Assembly: GCA_025936825.1 (NCBI GenBank)
Contig: JAICSO010000032.1
Span: 1 to 44,012 of the forward strand
DNA length: 44,012 nucleotides
Origin: Terriglobales bacterium
GTDB lineage: Bacteria > Acidobacteriota > Terriglobia > Terriglobales > Acidobacteriaceae
Reading direction: 5' to 3'
The notes beneath the pieces were generated by a model. That model did no database searches and was not told the DNA's origin. It was given only the letters and a program-made list of their open reading frames with translations. The position numbers and the translations under genes were made by a program. Shown here piece after piece: positions 15,141 through 23,684 of the stretch (positions are counted from its first letter, which is position 1; each line of letters opens with the position of its first letter).

Positions 15141-16628
15141 TCAAGGCAGGATATATCCCAGGAGTAGATCCGTTTCCTGACCTTCGCATTTGGGATCATG
15201 GCTGGCGAATTTATCGCGACCGGTGCTGCAGCGGTACAGTGGTAGCAAATGCAAACCGAAAACCGGCTGCGGGTATGCATAGCCTGCAGTACCTAGAATT
15301 CTCTGGCCTTCGCACGCGCTATCGAGCGATACGAAGTAGTCTGTTCGCTCCGCTTTGCAGCTATACAGGGGTACCGTCCCCTGAACCCAGTTACCATAGA
15401 GGTGGCCAAGAGCGCGCTCCAGTTGGAAGGCGCTATCAGGACTAACCCAACCCGTAGTCACTTCGTGTACGGTTCCGTTGAAATAGCGATTGAGAGAGAG
15501 TTTTGCTTCGCTGCTCGTGGACCACTCCGTAGGAAATAAAATCCAGTTGGAAGTGTCGGCCGATTCCGCAGCTTCCTTTGGCGTTGCTTCCCACTTGGGA
15601 GCTGGATAAGAGATGGATACATACATCTGGATCTTGTTGTGAGGGGTCAGATTGAGGTTGCCGTACGGATCGCGGACGAACGCGGCTATAAAATTCGCTT
15701 CGAAACCAGTAGCGTTGGTGTCGATTGTCGCCAGATGTTGCCAGCCCGAGCCGCCACTCAACAGCGCGTGCTCGGAGATTTTATACAGTTCGACTCCATA
15801 ATTGCCGCGCTCCTGTACTCCTCCCGTGGACGAAATTGGCCGGCCTGGGCGATTGAAGACAGCATACCACTCACCTTTGTTCGGATCGTAAGCCATATCT
15901 CCCCAGCCGGGCTCCGGATTGTCCGGGTTCAATCCATTGGTGGTGATTGTGCCTTGGACCTTAAAATGCACCCCATCGCTCGAAACGGCAGCGACGTGGT
16001 GTGCAGTAGGAAAGGTATCTTCGTAATACATCCACAGCGCGGACTTATGATCGTCATTGTGCAGTACGGGTTGACCAACGCCGTAGCCTCGCCGCGAGGT
16101 TGAGGGAATCACGGGATGTGGGAATTTCGTCCACGAGATGCCGTCATTGGAAAATGCCACGCCAATACTGTTGTCCAACCCGTCAGGCGATGCAGTGCCT
16201 ACGTAATACATCGCGTAGGTATACGTCTTCCCATTGCCGAGAGGGTTCCGGAACTTGCCGGCAATCACCTTTGGATTACAGGTAAAAGCGGAATCCCATG
16301 CACCGGCAGTTTCCTCGAGAACCAATCTGGTCCCATCGTTCTTAGGAGTGTTCAGATGAATCGATTGATAATAGATGGCATCGGACTGCCGAGAGCTATC
16401 TCCCGGATTGTTCCCTTCGCTGCACCACCAAAATCGCCGCGTGCCTTCCGATTCAATGATAGACGGCGAATAGTTGTATCGCCCAATGTTGCCGACAGCC
16501 CCTTTGGGCAAGTGCCGAGGTGCGCCACAAGCGGCGCTTAGGAGCATGGCGCCGAGAGCTAAACAACACTTAACGACAGCGAAAAGACGATTCGCGGTAG
16601 CGGTCATCGTGGCATGTGCAAAATCCAA
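15141..16628 (-). CDS. Secreted beta-propeller protein with two C-terminal Cys repeats
   Basis: This is a secreted, probably lipid-anchored protein. The signal ends AMLLSAAC-GAPR; the second Met (16607, MTATANRL) is an equally good start. The body resembles the five-bladed propeller of GH43/GH130-like glycosidases: RFWWCSEG, AMYYVGTASPDG, VAFSNDGISWTKF, WMYYEDT, AAVSSDGVHF and GWGDMAYDPNKGEWYAVFNRPG, where acidic residues recur at blade starts. The C-terminal 75 residues are two repeats of the pattern PLYxC...D.F.S.D..CEGQ..LG..Y, which could bind carbohydrate. I cannot name a substrate. It is the last gene of the minus-strand polysaccharide block, so trimming or binding of the secreted polymer is plausible. 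It may equally be a non-catalytic lectin. Confidence 0.55.
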   Translation of the reverse strand: MDFAHATMTATANRLFAVVKCCLALGAMLLSAACGAPRHLPKGAVGNIGRYNYSPSIIESEGTRRFWWCSEGNNPGDSSRQSDAIYYQSIHLNTPKNDGTRLVLEETAGAWDSAFTCNPKVIAGKFRNPLGNGKTYTYAMYYVGTASPDGLDNSIGVAFSNDGISWTKFPHPVIPSTSRRGYGVGQPVLHNDDHKSALWMYYEDTFPTAHHVAAVSSDGVHFKVQGTITTNGLNPDNPEPGWGDMAYDPNKGEWYAVFNRPGRPISSTGGVQERGNYGVELYKISEHALLSGGSGWQHLATIDTNATGFEANFIAAFVRDPYGNLNLTPHNKIQMYVSISYPAPKWEATPKEAAESADTSNWILFPTEWSTSSEAKLSLNRYFNGTVHEVTTGWVSPDSAFQLERALGHLYGNWVQGTVPLYSCKAERTDYFVSLDSACEGQRILGTAGYAYPQPVFGLHLLPLYRCSTGRDKFASHDPKCEGQETDLLLGYILP

Positions 16629-16836
16629 GAGATCTGGGACATCGACAATCTTTTACTTTGCATTGCGATAGAGATCAAGCTCTTTTTTGAGATGGGAAAA
16701 TGCCAGGAAGCCGTTTTTGGGCGGCGCGTGCTTCTCGAATTAAGGTTGGCTCTAGACACCGCCGCTTTCGTGCTAATCAAGAGGAGCGAGCGAGAATGCA
16801 CCCAAAGTGCGAGATATCAGTTGCTGCGTCTTGTGA

Positions 16837-18144
16837 TCATCGTTTTGGCACTGCCGACGAAGATAGCCTTCCAGTAGCAGCAATCAGAGTCAAGCTTGGC
16901 GCGTTTGTCCGCACGTACGACCATAAGAGCGCGAGCATCAACCAGAACAGAGGCTCCGTTTCCGTTTGGTAGGTCAGGTTGAAGACAAGAATCGCAGCGA
17001 TCGCACATATCGAACTCCTCCTGCCAAATATTGGATAGCCGAGGAGAAACAGGAGAGCAATGAATGCGGGCAATCCCATTTCAGCAAGAGTAGTAATGTA
17101 CAGACTATGAAAGTTGCCGCGCTTGTCGTCTCCAAAGAAATCCGCCAGGACTTTGGGTGCAGCAGCGTATCCGATGCCGGTCATCACCGTCTTGCTTGAG
17201 CTCGCCCATGTATTGAGACCTCGTTCAATCAGTAGTATGTGACTTTCTCCGGAACTCCCCGTATCCATTGACAGCTTTGCAGAAATGGCATCCGAGATCT
17301 CCCACGCCTCTGCCACTACCGTCAATTCTTGCTGGTACTTGATAAAGAACAGCAATCCGAGTGCAAGAATTGCTACCAGGCCGGTTAGGACGCGCCGGGA
17401 CACCAGACGCGACCAGAATTGTTTGGAGGCGATATGATAGGCCAACCAACATAGAACGCCCGACCGCGATAAGGTCAGAAATACGAGAACTGCGATTGCA
17501 AAACGAAGAGCGGGCGCGTAGCGCCACTTGGCCGAAAACCTGTCGATCAGGGCTAAATACATCGTGAGCACGAATCCCGAGCGGTTCGCGTCATAGGCAG
17601 TTCCGGACAGCGTCGGTATCCAAGGCCCTATGGAACTGGTGGCGAACGTGGTTTCCAGCCACGGGCCACTTCGCTGGGCAGTCATGACGATGCCATGCGT
17701 CCAGGCTATGCACTCCCCAATGACAAAGATGGCATAAGCGATCAGGGCAAAAGTAACAGAACGTACGATCAGCTTTTCCTGTTCCGGTTCGTTCAAGACC
17801 TGCAGCGAAATGCAGTATCCCAAGGCGGCTACCAGGAGTAGATCACAAAAAGCCACTAGCCCCCGTTCCGGGTCAAGGCCGATCGGGATCGAAAAAAGAG
17901 TAAAAAGCAGAAAAAGGCTGGAAGCGGCAACGAAAGGGATCTGCCGCCGCATTTCGGGGGTAACTGAAAGTCGAAACATGATACTTGGCTGGCTGCGGAA
18001 GAGGCCAAGTATGACGACCAGCGGCGCTAGAACCAGAAACGGAGTGAGTGTGAACGGACCGCGCCCCGCAAACAGATCGATGCGGTCTGCATCAGCTAAG
18101 CCGATGCATCCGATCAGGCAAACGTATTGTAGTTTTCGCAACAT
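16837..18144 (-). CDS. O-antigen polymerase/ligase-like membrane protein (Wzy/WaaL)
   Basis: This is a polytopic inner-membrane protein of 435 residues with about ten to twelve hydrophobic helices, the hallmark of O-antigen polymerases and ligases. A large periplasmic loop lies at about residues 255-325 and contains ESHILLIERGLNTW followed by TGIGYAAAPKVL and NFHSLYITTLAEMGLPAFIALL. The G-x-G and H-S/N-x-Y-x-x-x-L-x-E-x-G pattern is the Wzy_C signature. The protein sits inside a Wzx/Wzz-containing locus, which favours a Wzy-type polymerase; a ligase is the alternative and sequence alone rarely separates them. The gene is 92 bases downstream of a glycosyltransferase and 208 bases upstream of the propeller gene. 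Confidence 0.8.
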   Translation of the reverse strand: MLRKLQYVCLIGCIGLADADRIDLFAGRGPFTLTPFLVLAPLVVILGLFRSQPSIMFRLSVTPEMRRQIPFVAASSLFLLFTLFSIPIGLDPERGLVAFCDLLLVAALGYCISLQVLNEPEQEKLIVRSVTFALIAYAIFVIGECIAWTHGIVMTAQRSGPWLETTFATSSIGPWIPTLSGTAYDANRSGFVLTMYLALIDRFSAKWRYAPALRFAIAVLVFLTLSRSGVLCWLAYHIASKQFWSRLVSRRVLTGLVAILALGLLFFIKYQQELTVVAEAWEISDAISAKLSMDTGSSGESHILLIERGLNTWASSSKTVMTGIGYAAAPKVLADFFGDDKRGNFHSLYITTLAEMGLPAFIALLFLLGYPIFGRRSSICAIAAILVFNLTYQTETEPLFWLMLALLWSYVRTNAPSLTLIAATGRLSSSAVPKR

Positions 18145-18237
18145 CTGCCGGAGATCACAAGCATTCTTCGCTCGTACACGGGGCGGCTGGCGAACTCGGT
18201 CCGGCGACAGAAGTGGGCCACAGTCCTCTGCCGCGCA

Positions 18238-18978
18238 TCACCGATGCAAACCCCTCTTCTTGCGCCGGCCTCCCCTCCAGAGTGCTAGCAGCCCGAACAA
18301 CATCTGAGATCTCATTTTAAATCGGGTATAGTTTCCTAACTTGACGCGCCCCGTCACATTGCTTGCGTGTCGGCGGTAAGCCACTAAAGGTTCAGGGATG
18401 TATTGTGTCTTACCCCGTATTAACGCGTTCACGCAGCCGATCCAGGTGTCATGATGCACAAGCCTTCCGGGCGGGAACGGCAACGCCGTTTCCAGCAGAA
18501 CGGAGCGAAAGGCCATTGTGCATCCGTGGAATTTTCCGATCAGCAGGTTCGACCATAATCCGCTCTGAAATTTGCCGCGCTTCGCATAAAAAGAAGCCCC
18601 GATTGTGGCGCCGCCCTCGTCAATGAGCATGGCGTCGCTCGTCACCAGCATTAGGGCCGGATCATTGGCGAATGCCTCAAGTACCGTCTCAACCTTTTGT
18701 GGAAGCCAAAGATCATCTTGATCGCTGAGAAAGACGATCCGCCCCGAGGAGCGGGAGAGTGCAGTCTCGAAGGTACGCAGGACTCCTTGATTCTCTGGAT
18801 TTCTTATCAACACGACGCGAGAGTCTCGCAGGGCAGCGACCTCTTCGCACGTGGCATCGGTTGAAGCGTCATCAACGACAATGATCTCGTCCTCATCGGA
18901 CAGCTGGGGGAGGATTGAGCGCAATTGAAGACCGATGTAGCTTTCCCCCTGATAGGCTGCCATGCAGACCGAAAGCAT
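18238..18978 (-). CDS. GT2 family glycosyltransferase
   Basis: This is a cytoplasmic GT-A glycosyltransferase of about 246 residues. The start at 18978 gives MLSVCMAAYQGESYIGLQL, the normal beginning of this fold; a longer frame to 19068 adds 30 residues without family character. Motifs in order are IIVVDDASTDAT (nucleotide binding), NQGVLRTFETAL, and FLSDQDDLWLP, where DQDD is the metal-binding DxD. An MAFRSVLLETALPFPP-type acceptor loop and a VAYRRHASNVTG segment follow. It resembles the GT2 rhamnosyltransferase-like enzymes of O-antigen loci. It is close in plan to the plus-strand GT2 at 19361-20335, from which it is divergently oriented, suggesting an old duplication with inversion. Confidence 0.82.
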   Translation of the reverse strand: MLSVCMAAYQGESYIGLQLRSILPQLSDEDEIIVVDDASTDATCEEVAALRDSRVVLIRNPENQGVLRTFETALSRSSGRIVFLSDQDDLWLPQKVETVLEAFANDPALMLVTSDAMLIDEGGATIGASFYAKRGKFQSGLWSNLLIGKFHGCTMAFRSVLLETALPFPPGRLVHHDTWIGCVNALIRGKTQYIPEPLVAYRRHASNVTGRVKLGNYTRFKMRSQMLFGLLALWRGGRRKKRGLHR

Positions 18979-19349
18979 TGGCCGAGTGCTCAATGCCCTC
19001 GGACTCCCGCACAGAGCGTCTGGTCTATGCTCATATCCGCGATTTCCTGTATTGATTAGTGAGGTCACGGGATTGGCAAATCGGCAGCAGATTCCTTAAT
19101 CCAGGCCCAGAGGCCAAGCCGCGGACGAGTACATACCACAATTATAATAGGGCTGAGCGGCCAAAGTGCGACCAGGTCGTAACGTGCTTTCGGTCGGATT
19201 GCCTTACACTTTAGCCAAGAAATCTGTATCGGCGGCTGCGGTCGTCCGAAGAGCCAAAGGCGAGTATGAACGCGGTCTGAAGCGTCGCGACCGCGCAGCA
19301 GCAATCGCCCCCAGGTTTCCCAAGGGCCGGGAGACCTGGGGCACTCTGT

Positions 19350-19357
19350 AAGGAGGT
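19350..19357 (+). promoter_or_regulatory. Strong ribosome site deciding a TTG start
   Basis: AAGGAGGT lies three bases before the TTG at 19361, a close complement of the 16S rRNA 3' end. It fixes the start of the plus-strand GT2 gene at TTG and not at the later ATG at 19385. Confidence 0.7.
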
Positions 19358-19360
19358 ACG

Positions 19361-20335
19361 TTGCGTCTGACCATTTCCGTGGCCATGTGCACCTTTAATG
19401 GCGCGCGGTTCCTTGCCACACAACTGAAGAGCATTGCGGACCAGGAGCGCCCCCCGGACGAAATCGTCATCTGCGATGATGGTTCTTCCGATGGCTCGAT
19501 TGAAATCTTGAGGGAGTTCGCTCACTGTGCTCCATTCCCCACCCAAGTCGTCGTCAACGAGGATAACTTGGGTTCCACCAGGAATTTTGAGAAGGCGATT
19601 TCTCTCTGCAAAGGTGCAGTAGTCGCGCTGGCAGACCAGGACGATGTTTGGTACAGACACAAACTCGGTTGCATCGAGGACGCTTTCCTGCAGTCTACGG
19701 AAACAGCTTTGGCCTTCAGCGACGCCGATTTAATCGATGACGATTCACAGTGTGTACCGGGGCACCTCTGGCCGACATTTGCATTTGATCGCGCCGAACA
19801 ACGCAAATGCGCAAGTGGCGACGCGTTGGCCGTTTTGCTGAAGCACCCGGTAGTGACCGGCGCCACGATGGCCTTCCGCAGGGACTATTTCGAACTTTTC
19901 GCCCCGATCCCTGCAAGCCAGATTCATGACAGGTGGATATCCCTCTTATTGGCTGTCCAGGGAAAGTTTGCTGTCATTTCGGACCGGTTGATTCAGTATC
20001 GCCAGCATGCCGGACAGCAAGTCGGGCCAGGGCCACGGACCCTCCAGGAGCGAACGCAACGGGCCATGCTCACTACCGCGAGTTTCTATCGCGCTGAAGT
20101 GGAACGTTTCCAGGAATTCCGCAAACGCCTGGAAGAGCACAGCGGTGGATTCAGCAACAGCCGACGGGCGCTTCCTGAGGTTTCAAGAAAAATTTCTCAT
20201 CTTGAACACCGCGCCGGATTGCCGGCGAGTAGGGTGGCGCGCATACCTGCGATGTTACGACAAACACTGAACGGCGATTATTGGCGTTACTCTACCGGGT
20301 GGAGCAGCATCGCCAAAGATCTGTTACTGCCCTAG
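19361..20335 (+). CDS. GT2 family glycosyltransferase (plus strand)
   Basis: This is a GT-A glycosyltransferase of 324 residues. It starts at TTG with an almost ideal ribosome site. Motifs: ISVAMCTFNGARFL, IVICDDGSSDGS, NLGSTRNFEKAI, ALADQDDVWYRHK (DxD-type metal site DQDD), FSDADLIDDD, VTGATMAFRRDYF and IQYRQHAGQQVG. A basic C-terminal tail of some 80 residues has no membrane helix. It is the only gene of the 15-32 kb block on the plus strand. It faces a divergent GT2 across a 382-base gap counted to the 18978 start, and ends 50 bases from a convergent one. The orientation points to separate acquisition or local inversion; the strong ribosome site suggests its own efficient translation. Confidence 0.82.
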   Translation: MRLTISVAMCTFNGARFLATQLKSIADQERPPDEIVICDDGSSDGSIEILREFAHCAPFPTQVVVNEDNLGSTRNFEKAISLCKGAVVALADQDDVWYRHKLGCIEDAFLQSTETALAFSDADLIDDDSQCVPGHLWPTFAFDRAEQRKCASGDALAVLLKHPVVTGATMAFRRDYFELFAPIPASQIHDRWISLLLAVQGKFAVISDRLIQYRQHAGQQVGPGPRTLQERTQRAMLTTASFYRAEVERFQEFRKRLEEHSGGFSNSRRALPEVSRKISHLEHRAGLPASRVARIPAMLRQTLNGDYWRYSTGWSSIAKDLLLP

Positions 20336-20385
20336 ATGACATGGCCAGCGCCTGCGAGAAAGAGCACCCCGCGATGGCTCATGCG

Positions 20386-21261
20386 CTACAGCCGTTCTCG
20401 TTTACCCATTCTTCCGGTCAGGCCGTCCCAGGTTCCAATTAGGAAGCTCCAAAACTGCTGCGCTCGATTCTGCTCGGCTATCAGGCAAACCAGCATCTCA
20501 TGTATTTGCCGATAAAGGGCTCTCAACACCCAAGCCGGAAAAGAGAATAGATAGCTGCGATAGAGGGCGATGGAATTTCGCGAAATGTAATAACGCCTCA
20601 TCGCGTCGTGCCGGCTGTGCGGGAATGCGCGACCTAAGACCCTGAGTTCTGCCGGGTTTCCCGGAGAATGCCACAGTTTGGCTCGATTTGACTGCGCGAT
20701 CAGAAAGCCCGCGGCCCGGACACGGAAAGCGTATTCCCAGTCCACAAGATCAATGAAATATTCCGACGCGAACCATCCGATTCTGTCGAAAATCCATACC
20801 GGCATAAGGGATCCCGAAGTCATGGGAAAGATTGGACTGCCGTCCACGGCGCGTGGTATGTGCAGCTCGATTCCTGTTTTCGGGTCCACGTAGCGAGGAT
20901 GAATCGAAGCTAGACGTTCGCGGGCGGCGTGCGTGTCCCATGCCTCGAACATTTGTTCTATGAATCCGGGCGTCACGGCGCTGTCCTGGTCGAAGAGAAT
21001 CACCCAACGATACTGCTGGTCTATTGCCCATCGAACCCCTTGGTTTAGCGCTTCAGCAATGCCCAAGTTAACGCTGTTCTCGATCAGGTGAAAACGAAGC
21101 GCTGAGCTCGCTGCACGCACTGGACTGATCTCATCATCAGTGGACGCGTTGTCGATCACAACCAATCTCTGCACCTGCGGCAGAATATTGCGCAAGTGCT
21201 CAACCACCGTTTCATTAGGCCGATATGTAACAACTACGGCGCAGACAGGTTGGATGCTCAT
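20386..21261 (-). CDS. GT2 glycosyltransferase, rhamnosyltransferase-like
   Basis: This is a GT2 enzyme of about 291 residues starting MSIQPVCAVVVTYRPNE; an ATG seven codons upstream at 21282 is possible but has GGAGG directly against it. Motifs are LVVIDNASTDD, NLGIAEALNQGVRWA and WVILFDQDSAVTPGFIEQM, with DQDS as metal site. The region SGSLMPVWIFDRIGWF...FIDLVDWEYAFRVRAAGF and the downstream RRYYISRN are typical of rhamnosyltransferases of the WbbL/RfbF kind. Transfer of rhamnose or another 6-deoxyhexose would fit the GDP-deoxysugar genes nearby, but the sugar is not provable from sequence. It is in line with the GT2 at 21347 upstream. Confidence 0.8.
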   Translation of the reverse strand: MSIQPVCAVVVTYRPNETVVEHLRNILPQVQRLVVIDNASTDDEISPVRAASSALRFHLIENSVNLGIAEALNQGVRWAIDQQYRWVILFDQDSAVTPGFIEQMFEAWDTHAARERLASIHPRYVDPKTGIELHIPRAVDGSPIFPMTSGSLMPVWIFDRIGWFASEYFIDLVDWEYAFRVRAAGFLIAQSNRAKLWHSPGNPAELRVLGRAFPHSRHDAMRRYYISRNSIALYRSYLFSFPAWVLRALYRQIHEMLVCLIAEQNRAQQFWSFLIGTWDGLTGRMGKRERL

Positions 21262-21346
21262 TGTGCCCGCTTGTGAACGCATCCTCCACACTTCATCTGA
21301 AAACAATTTCTCCGACAAGGTTGAGCAGGTCGAGGCAAAATATCGA

Positions 21347-22381
21347 TTATCCCACCAAGCGGGAGTTGGTGGAGATCTTGGCTGATTTGCGGAAGGCCTG
21401 AAGTGTACCGGCGGCAACACCCATTAGCTGCGCACAAGCTCGCAACGCCAATAGTGCCGGAGAGAGGAGTCCAATGATGGGATCTTTCACTATGGCACGA
21501 GCTGCGAACGGCAGCGTGCTGAGCAAAAATCCCCCTACGACAAGAATGGAGCTGGGCATCGCCGGCCGCAGTGCCAGGTCCATGCCGGCCGCAAGCAGCA
21601 GGGCGGGAGCAAAAAGAAGCTGGAGCTTCATGAGTTGTGGTGTGTGGCTGTCTCTAAAGGCCTTTATCGGATTTTTTCGTACCGCCAGCACACGCCAATA
21701 TGCAAACTTATACTTCTTCCTGAGATAGCGCGGAATGCTATCAGGATGGGTGTGATGGACCACAGCAGCGGGGACAAATTTCATTTTCCAGCCAAGCGAC
21801 GACATGCGATACGAAAGTTCGATGTCTTCAGCGCACGCCACAGGAAAGGAAGTATCATAACCATTCATCTGCAGAAAGCGATCACGGCGAAACCCTGCTG
21901 AGTAGGTGTCTATAAAGTCAATCGACGCAAGACGAGCCATGGAGCGGTATCGATCTTCATATTCGATTTGCACAAAACGCGCGGCGAGACTCTTTTGTGT
22001 AGTGCAGTAAATGCCCTTTACCCCCACTACTTCCGGATCATCGAAGGGCGCCATCATGGCGGATATCCAATCCGGGGTTACAACGCAATCGTCGTCCGTG
22101 AATAGAATGATTTGGCCGTTTGCCTCCCTGGCACCGCGATTACGAGCTGCCGCAGGTCCGGCGTTCGCCTGATTGATGAGACGTACACGTGGGTAACGGG
22201 CAACAACATCCACCGTATTGTCCGTGGACCCGTCGTTGACGACCAGAATCTCCGGATCGTACTCTGCGGTGTGATTGACGAGCGCGTCGAGGCAATCTCC
22301 AATCCGAGACGCGCCGTTCAAGGTGGGAATGATGATCGACACTGACATCGTGTCGCCGGGTCTCTTTCCAACGAGAGTCAT
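21347..22381 (-). CDS. GT2 glycosyltransferase with C-terminal membrane helices
   Basis: This is a GT-A enzyme: VSIIIPTLNGASRIGDCL, EILVVNDGSTDNT, NAGPAAARNRGA and ILFTDDDCVVTPDWI (metal site DDD). Further on, YSAGFRRDRFLQMNGYD and CAEDIELSYRMSSLGWKM contain the ED motif that supplies the catalytic base in this class. The last 100 residues hold two or three hydrophobic segments (LLFAPALLLAAGMDLAL, SILVVGGFLLSTLPF, IIGLLSPALLALRACA), so it is probably membrane attached. The start is 22381 or the ATG at 22348 (MSVSIIIPT), and no ribosome site decides. It follows the C-methyltransferase gene by 32 bases and is likely in the same transcript. Confidence 0.82.
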   Translation of the reverse strand: MTLVGKRPGDTMSVSIIIPTLNGASRIGDCLDALVNHTAEYDPEILVVNDGSTDNTVDVVARYPRVRLINQANAGPAAARNRGAREANGQIILFTDDDCVVTPDWISAMMAPFDDPEVVGVKGIYCTTQKSLAARFVQIEYEDRYRSMARLASIDFIDTYSAGFRRDRFLQMNGYDTSFPVACAEDIELSYRMSSLGWKMKFVPAAVVHHTHPDSIPRYLRKKYKFAYWRVLAVRKNPIKAFRDSHTPQLMKLQLLFAPALLLAAGMDLALRPAMPSSILVVGGFLLSTLPFAARAIVKDPIIGLLSPALLALRACAQLMGVAAGTLQAFRKSAKISTNSRLVG

Positions 22382-22413
22382 CTCGGGAAATTCAGCTCGA
22401 AAGGCATGTGCGC

Positions 22414-23667
22414 TCAGACAAGCCCAAAACGGGGAAGAGGCAGAATAAATCTGCCGGTTGACGCCAAGTAGGCCTGCTCCCTACGCTTGAACTCCTCAAT
22501 GAAATGCCACGGAAGTACAAGGAAGTAGTCCGGTTTCGCAGCGCGGGCTTCCGCTTCGGAAATGATTGGGATGCGAGTACCGACGGTTACCTTCCCCCAT
22601 TTGTCCGGATTGCGCTCGGCGGCCGCCTCGATGATTGAGTGGTCCAATTCGAAATACTGAAGCATCGTGTTTCCCTTGGTTGACGCGCCGTACACGAAGA
22701 CTTTCTTTTTCCTTTTGACTTCGTCCTTGATAAACCCGGAAACCTGCTCTTTGATTTGCGCGACTCGCGCCGCAAACTCCAGGTACGGGGTCGTCGTGTC
22801 CAAGCCCAGATCCGCTTCTGCTTTTCGCAGCTTGCAGACGCGCTCCGCAGCTTGCCGCCGATAAGTTTCATCCCCAAAGGCGTTGGCATCTGCGTCACGA
22901 TTGCGAATGTACGCACGGATACTGCCACCGTTGACATCGTTCAGTTGGGCATCGACAATCGATAAGCCGTGCAAGTCTACAACATATTCAAGAGCTTGCA
23001 GCGAATAATACTCTAGGTGCTCATGGCAGATGTTTCCGAAATCATTCTGCTCGAGCATCAGCGGCAGATAACTCATCTGCATGATCCAGAGGCCGTCCGG
23101 ATGCATAACTCGCTTAATATCGGCGACGAATTTTCGTGGTGTTTCCAGGTCATAGAACATCGCAATGGATGTGACAACCTTCGGACGGTGCTTGGCCAGT
23201 TTGCTGTCTGACAAAAAAACATCCGCGTCAAAAAATCCGACCAGCACTTGGTCAGCGACTTTCCGCGATAACACGGCAAGGTTTTGCGCTGGATCGAAGC
23301 CGATCTTGTGCAACCCGGGCACCTGATAGGAGCCGAGAAGCGTGCCATCGTTGCAGCCGATGTCGAGAACAGAGTCGCCCGCCCGCAAGTGCATCAGCTT
23401 CGCCGCGGAGCCCGAAATGTCTGCCAGCGCATCTCGCATGGTCTGGTTTGTCCCTGAGCGATACCAATATTCCTGGTACATCATGTCCCCTGGCACCGTG
23501 TGCTGCAGTTGGAGTAGTCGGCACTGCCGGCAAAGGACAAGCTCTAATGGAGCCTTCGGCCCATCGGGCTGATCAGGTGGCAGGAAAGTGGAGACGTACT
23601 GCTCCCCCAACGAAAGAATTGGATCAAGTGGACCCGCGCAAACTCGGCAACAATTCCAGGTCTTCAT
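22414..23667 (-). CDS. NDP-sugar C-methyltransferase
   Basis: This has the three-part plan of sugar C-methyltransferases such as TylCIII and NovU. An N-terminal zinc-binding unit has CRVCAGPL and CRQCRLLQ (C-x2-C twice). A SAM-binding methyltransferase core follows with SVLDIGCNDGTLL and a post-core FGNICHEHLEYYSLQALEY segment holding the His/Glu/Tyr active-site region of the family. The C-terminal Rossmann-like domain reads KKKVFVYGASTKGNTMLQYF. These enzymes methylate C3 of 4-keto-6-deoxy sugars. Length (417) is normal. The start is the ATG at 23667; a TTG directly before it is the alternative. Directly upstream is a Gmd-like dehydratase (17 bases), so the substrate is probably a GDP-4-keto-6-deoxyhexose. 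Confidence 0.82.
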   Translation of the reverse strand: MKTWNCCRVCAGPLDPILSLGEQYVSTFLPPDQPDGPKAPLELVLCRQCRLLQLQHTVPGDMMYQEYWYRSGTNQTMRDALADISGSAAKLMHLRAGDSVLDIGCNDGTLLGSYQVPGLHKIGFDPAQNLAVLSRKVADQVLVGFFDADVFLSDSKLAKHRPKVVTSIAMFYDLETPRKFVADIKRVMHPDGLWIMQMSYLPLMLEQNDFGNICHEHLEYYSLQALEYVVDLHGLSIVDAQLNDVNGGSIRAYIRNRDADANAFGDETYRRQAAERVCKLRKAEADLGLDTTTPYLEFAARVAQIKEQVSGFIKDEVKRKKKVFVYGASTKGNTMLQYFELDHSIIEAAAERNPDKWGKVTVGTRIPIISEAEARAAKPDYFLVLPWHFIEEFKRREQAYLASTGRFILPLPRFGLV

Positions 23668-23684
23668 CAACTAATTTGGTCTCC

